64,000 bases of DNA from Corallibacter vietnamensis (GTDB taxonomy: Bacteria; Bacteroidota; Bacteroidia; Flavobacteriales; Flavobacteriaceae): the NCBI RefSeq assembly GCF_039537875.1, contig NZ_BAABBI010000003.1:62001-126000 (forward strand). Reading direction: 5' to 3'. The notes under the pieces were generated by a model. That model searched no databases. It was not told where the DNA came from and worked only from the letters and a program-made list of their open reading frames with translations. Of the stretch, positions 62,894 to 64,000 are shown piece after piece; position 1 is the stretch's first letter, and each line of letters opens with the position of its first letter. Position numbers and translations under genes: made by a program.

Positions 62894-63834
62894 TGAGTTT
62901 ACAAACTTTACACATTACAAACGGAAACTGTCTAACAGATTATTTAAATGAAATTACTATTGTAGGAGATATTTTAACATGGCAAGAAATGCTTTGTGAA
63001 GGTCCTACAATTTCTAATATAGATTCTGAAGAATTTATTTTAAAACGAAAAGCTTTTTTAAGCACGTTTTATGATATAGAAATGAACGTTCAAGAGTTTA
63101 AAGAAGAAATTAACATTCTTAATAATATCAATCATTATAAAGAAGTTGTTCTTTGGTTTGAATATGATTTGTTTTGCCATATAAATATGATTGCTGTCAT
63201 AAGCTTACTAAAGCAAAAAAAATGTCAACTTCCTATTTATTTAGTTTGTAGTGGTAGAATTGAAGGCGAAAAAAACTTAAAAGGTTTAGGAGAACTTACT
63301 ACAGAGCAGCTACTCTATCATTATAAAAATAAAGTGTTACTTAATAATGATGATATTGAATTAGCAATAACTCTTTGGGATACGTATTGTGGTAAAGACC
63401 ATAATTTATTGAAACCATATATTACAAAAAAATCCTCTTTTCAATATTTAAGTAACTGCCTAAAAGCCCATATTACTAGGTTTCCAAATTTAGACAATGG
63501 CTTAAGTATTTTAGAAGAAAACATTTTATTAATAGTAAAAGACAACCCCATAAGGTCTAAACATCACTTATTAGGCTATACCTTAAATTATCAAGGATAT
63601 TACGGGTTTGGAGACACACAAATAAATAGACTTATTGATAAGCTATCTATTTTCTTTTCAGAAGCTGACGAACAATTAAGTTTAAATAGAAAAGGCCACG
63701 AAGCCCTTTATAAAAAACATAATTTTGCTGCTGAAATTGGCAACAACCTACTTTTTGGAGGTGTAAATAGATTAGATTTTCAATACAGTAAAAAAGAAAA
63801 TAAACTTATAAAAACACAGATAAATGCCAATTAA
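62893..63834 (+). CDS. DUF1835 domain-containing protein
   Basis: This 313-residue protein begins with the DUF1835 motif (LHITNGNCLTDYL...GDILTWQEMLCEGP). The centre keeps VVLWFEYDLFCHINMIAV, and the C-terminal part is typical of the longer DUF1835 proteins. Function is unknown. It overlaps the SUI1 gene by one base and the next gene by 11 bases, so all three are translationally coupled. Confidence 0.85.
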   Translation: MSLQTLHITNGNCLTDYLNEITIVGDILTWQEMLCEGPTISNIDSEEFILKRKAFLSTFYDIEMNVQEFKEEINILNNINHYKEVVLWFEYDLFCHINMIAVISLLKQKKCQLPIYLVCSGRIEGEKNLKGLGELTTEQLLYHYKNKVLLNNDDIELAITLWDTYCGKDHNLLKPYITKKSSFQYLSNCLKAHITRFPNLDNGLSILEENILLIVKDNPIRSKHHLLGYTLNYQGYYGFGDTQINRLIDKLSIFFSEADEQLSLNRKGHEALYKKHNFAAEIGNNLLFGGVNRLDFQYSKKENKLIKTQINAN

Positions 63835-64000
63835 AGATTCAGAACTAATTTTAAATCCTGATGGAAGTATTTATCATCTTAATTTAAGACCAGAACATTT
63901 AGCAGACACAGTCATTACTGTTGGTGATCCAGATAGAGTTTCTAGTGTTACACAACACTTTGATAGTATAGAATTTCAAACCCAAAAACGTGAATTTCAT
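63824..64000 (+). CDS. Nucleoside phosphorylase, 5' part (runs out of window)
   Basis: An ATG at 63824 opens a frame that continues to the window end, giving 59 residues. The visible part (RPEHLADTVITVGDPDRV) is the start of the PNP/UDP phosphorylase family, where GDP-R is the phosphate-binding motif. Which nucleoside it cleaves cannot be told; uridine phosphorylase is the most similar type. It overlaps the DUF1835 gene by 11 bases. Confidence 0.8.
   Translation, partial: MPIKDSELILNPDGSIYHLNLRPEHLADTVITVGDPDRVSSVTQHFDSIEFQTQKREFH

Overview
The window is a chromosomal segment of a member of the Bacteroidota, very probably a marine Flavobacteriaceae. The DNA is AT-rich. Many genes have the phylum's TAnnTTTG -7 promoter box instead of a sigma70 -10, and Shine-Dalgarno sites are poor. 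Three secreted proteins end in type IX secretion (T9SS) sorting domains. The gene orders lpxD-like/sucD and hisGDCBHAFIE, a CusA-TolC fusion and a fused E1 alpha/beta dehydrogenase also fit this family. I saw no rRNA, tRNA, CRISPR array or insertion sequence.

Layout. 1-5.9 kb: housekeeping genes (an lpxD-like acyltransferase cut by the window edge, an NTF2-like protein, sucD, fabG, a von Willebrand A membrane protein and an SPFH/prohibitin protein). 5.9-13.2 kb: a complete histidine operon, hisG-D-C-B-H-A-F-IE, with fused hisB and hisIE. It is preceded by an 18-codon leader peptide with five His codons and a terminator/antiterminator, which is a classical ribosome-mediated attenuator. 13.2-21.8 kb: a membrane protein, a TruA-family pseudouridine synthase with a TTG start, a stress-type group (Dps, DUF1328, a charged helical lipoprotein, a secreted protein), DUF2461, DUF72, a thioesterase, two envelope lipoproteins, an MscS channel and DUF3817. 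22.0-28.6 kb: a secreted LRR protein, a vanadium-haloperoxidase-like secreted protein and an M16 peptidase.

28.6-40.3 kb is the accessory part. It opens with an ~0.9 kb gene-free stretch carrying eight ACCCG-type repeats at 10-11 bp spacing. An orphan gene of unknown function follows, then a two-gene operon (a HEPN/DUF4209-like protein and a PD-(D/E)XK nuclease-like protein) that looks like an uncharacterised defence system. After that come an orphan outer-membrane-type protein and a TetR-ABC-HlyD-TolC export operon whose ABC ATPase has lost most catalytic motifs except Walker A.

40.5-51.2 kb: a 1280-residue T9SS surface protein with a near-identical 540-bp internal duplication, a polytopic membrane protein, and a heavy-metal efflux operon (a Cys/His-rich secreted protein, a CusA-TolC fusion, a CusB adaptor) with strong palindromes in the leader of cusA. 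51.4-64 kb: an OmpA lipoprotein, DUF1853, a superfamily 2 helicase, topoisomerase III with an overlapping rRNA-type pseudouridine synthase, a secreted protein, two micro-ORFs with their own terminator, a 3D-domain lipoprotein, the fused alpha-keto acid dehydrogenase E1, a 2-oxoglutarate oxygenase, a SUI1-type factor, a DUF1835 protein and the start of a nucleoside phosphorylase.

Several starts were moved downstream of the longest open frame, because the longer forms would overlap a promoter box or hide a signal peptide.
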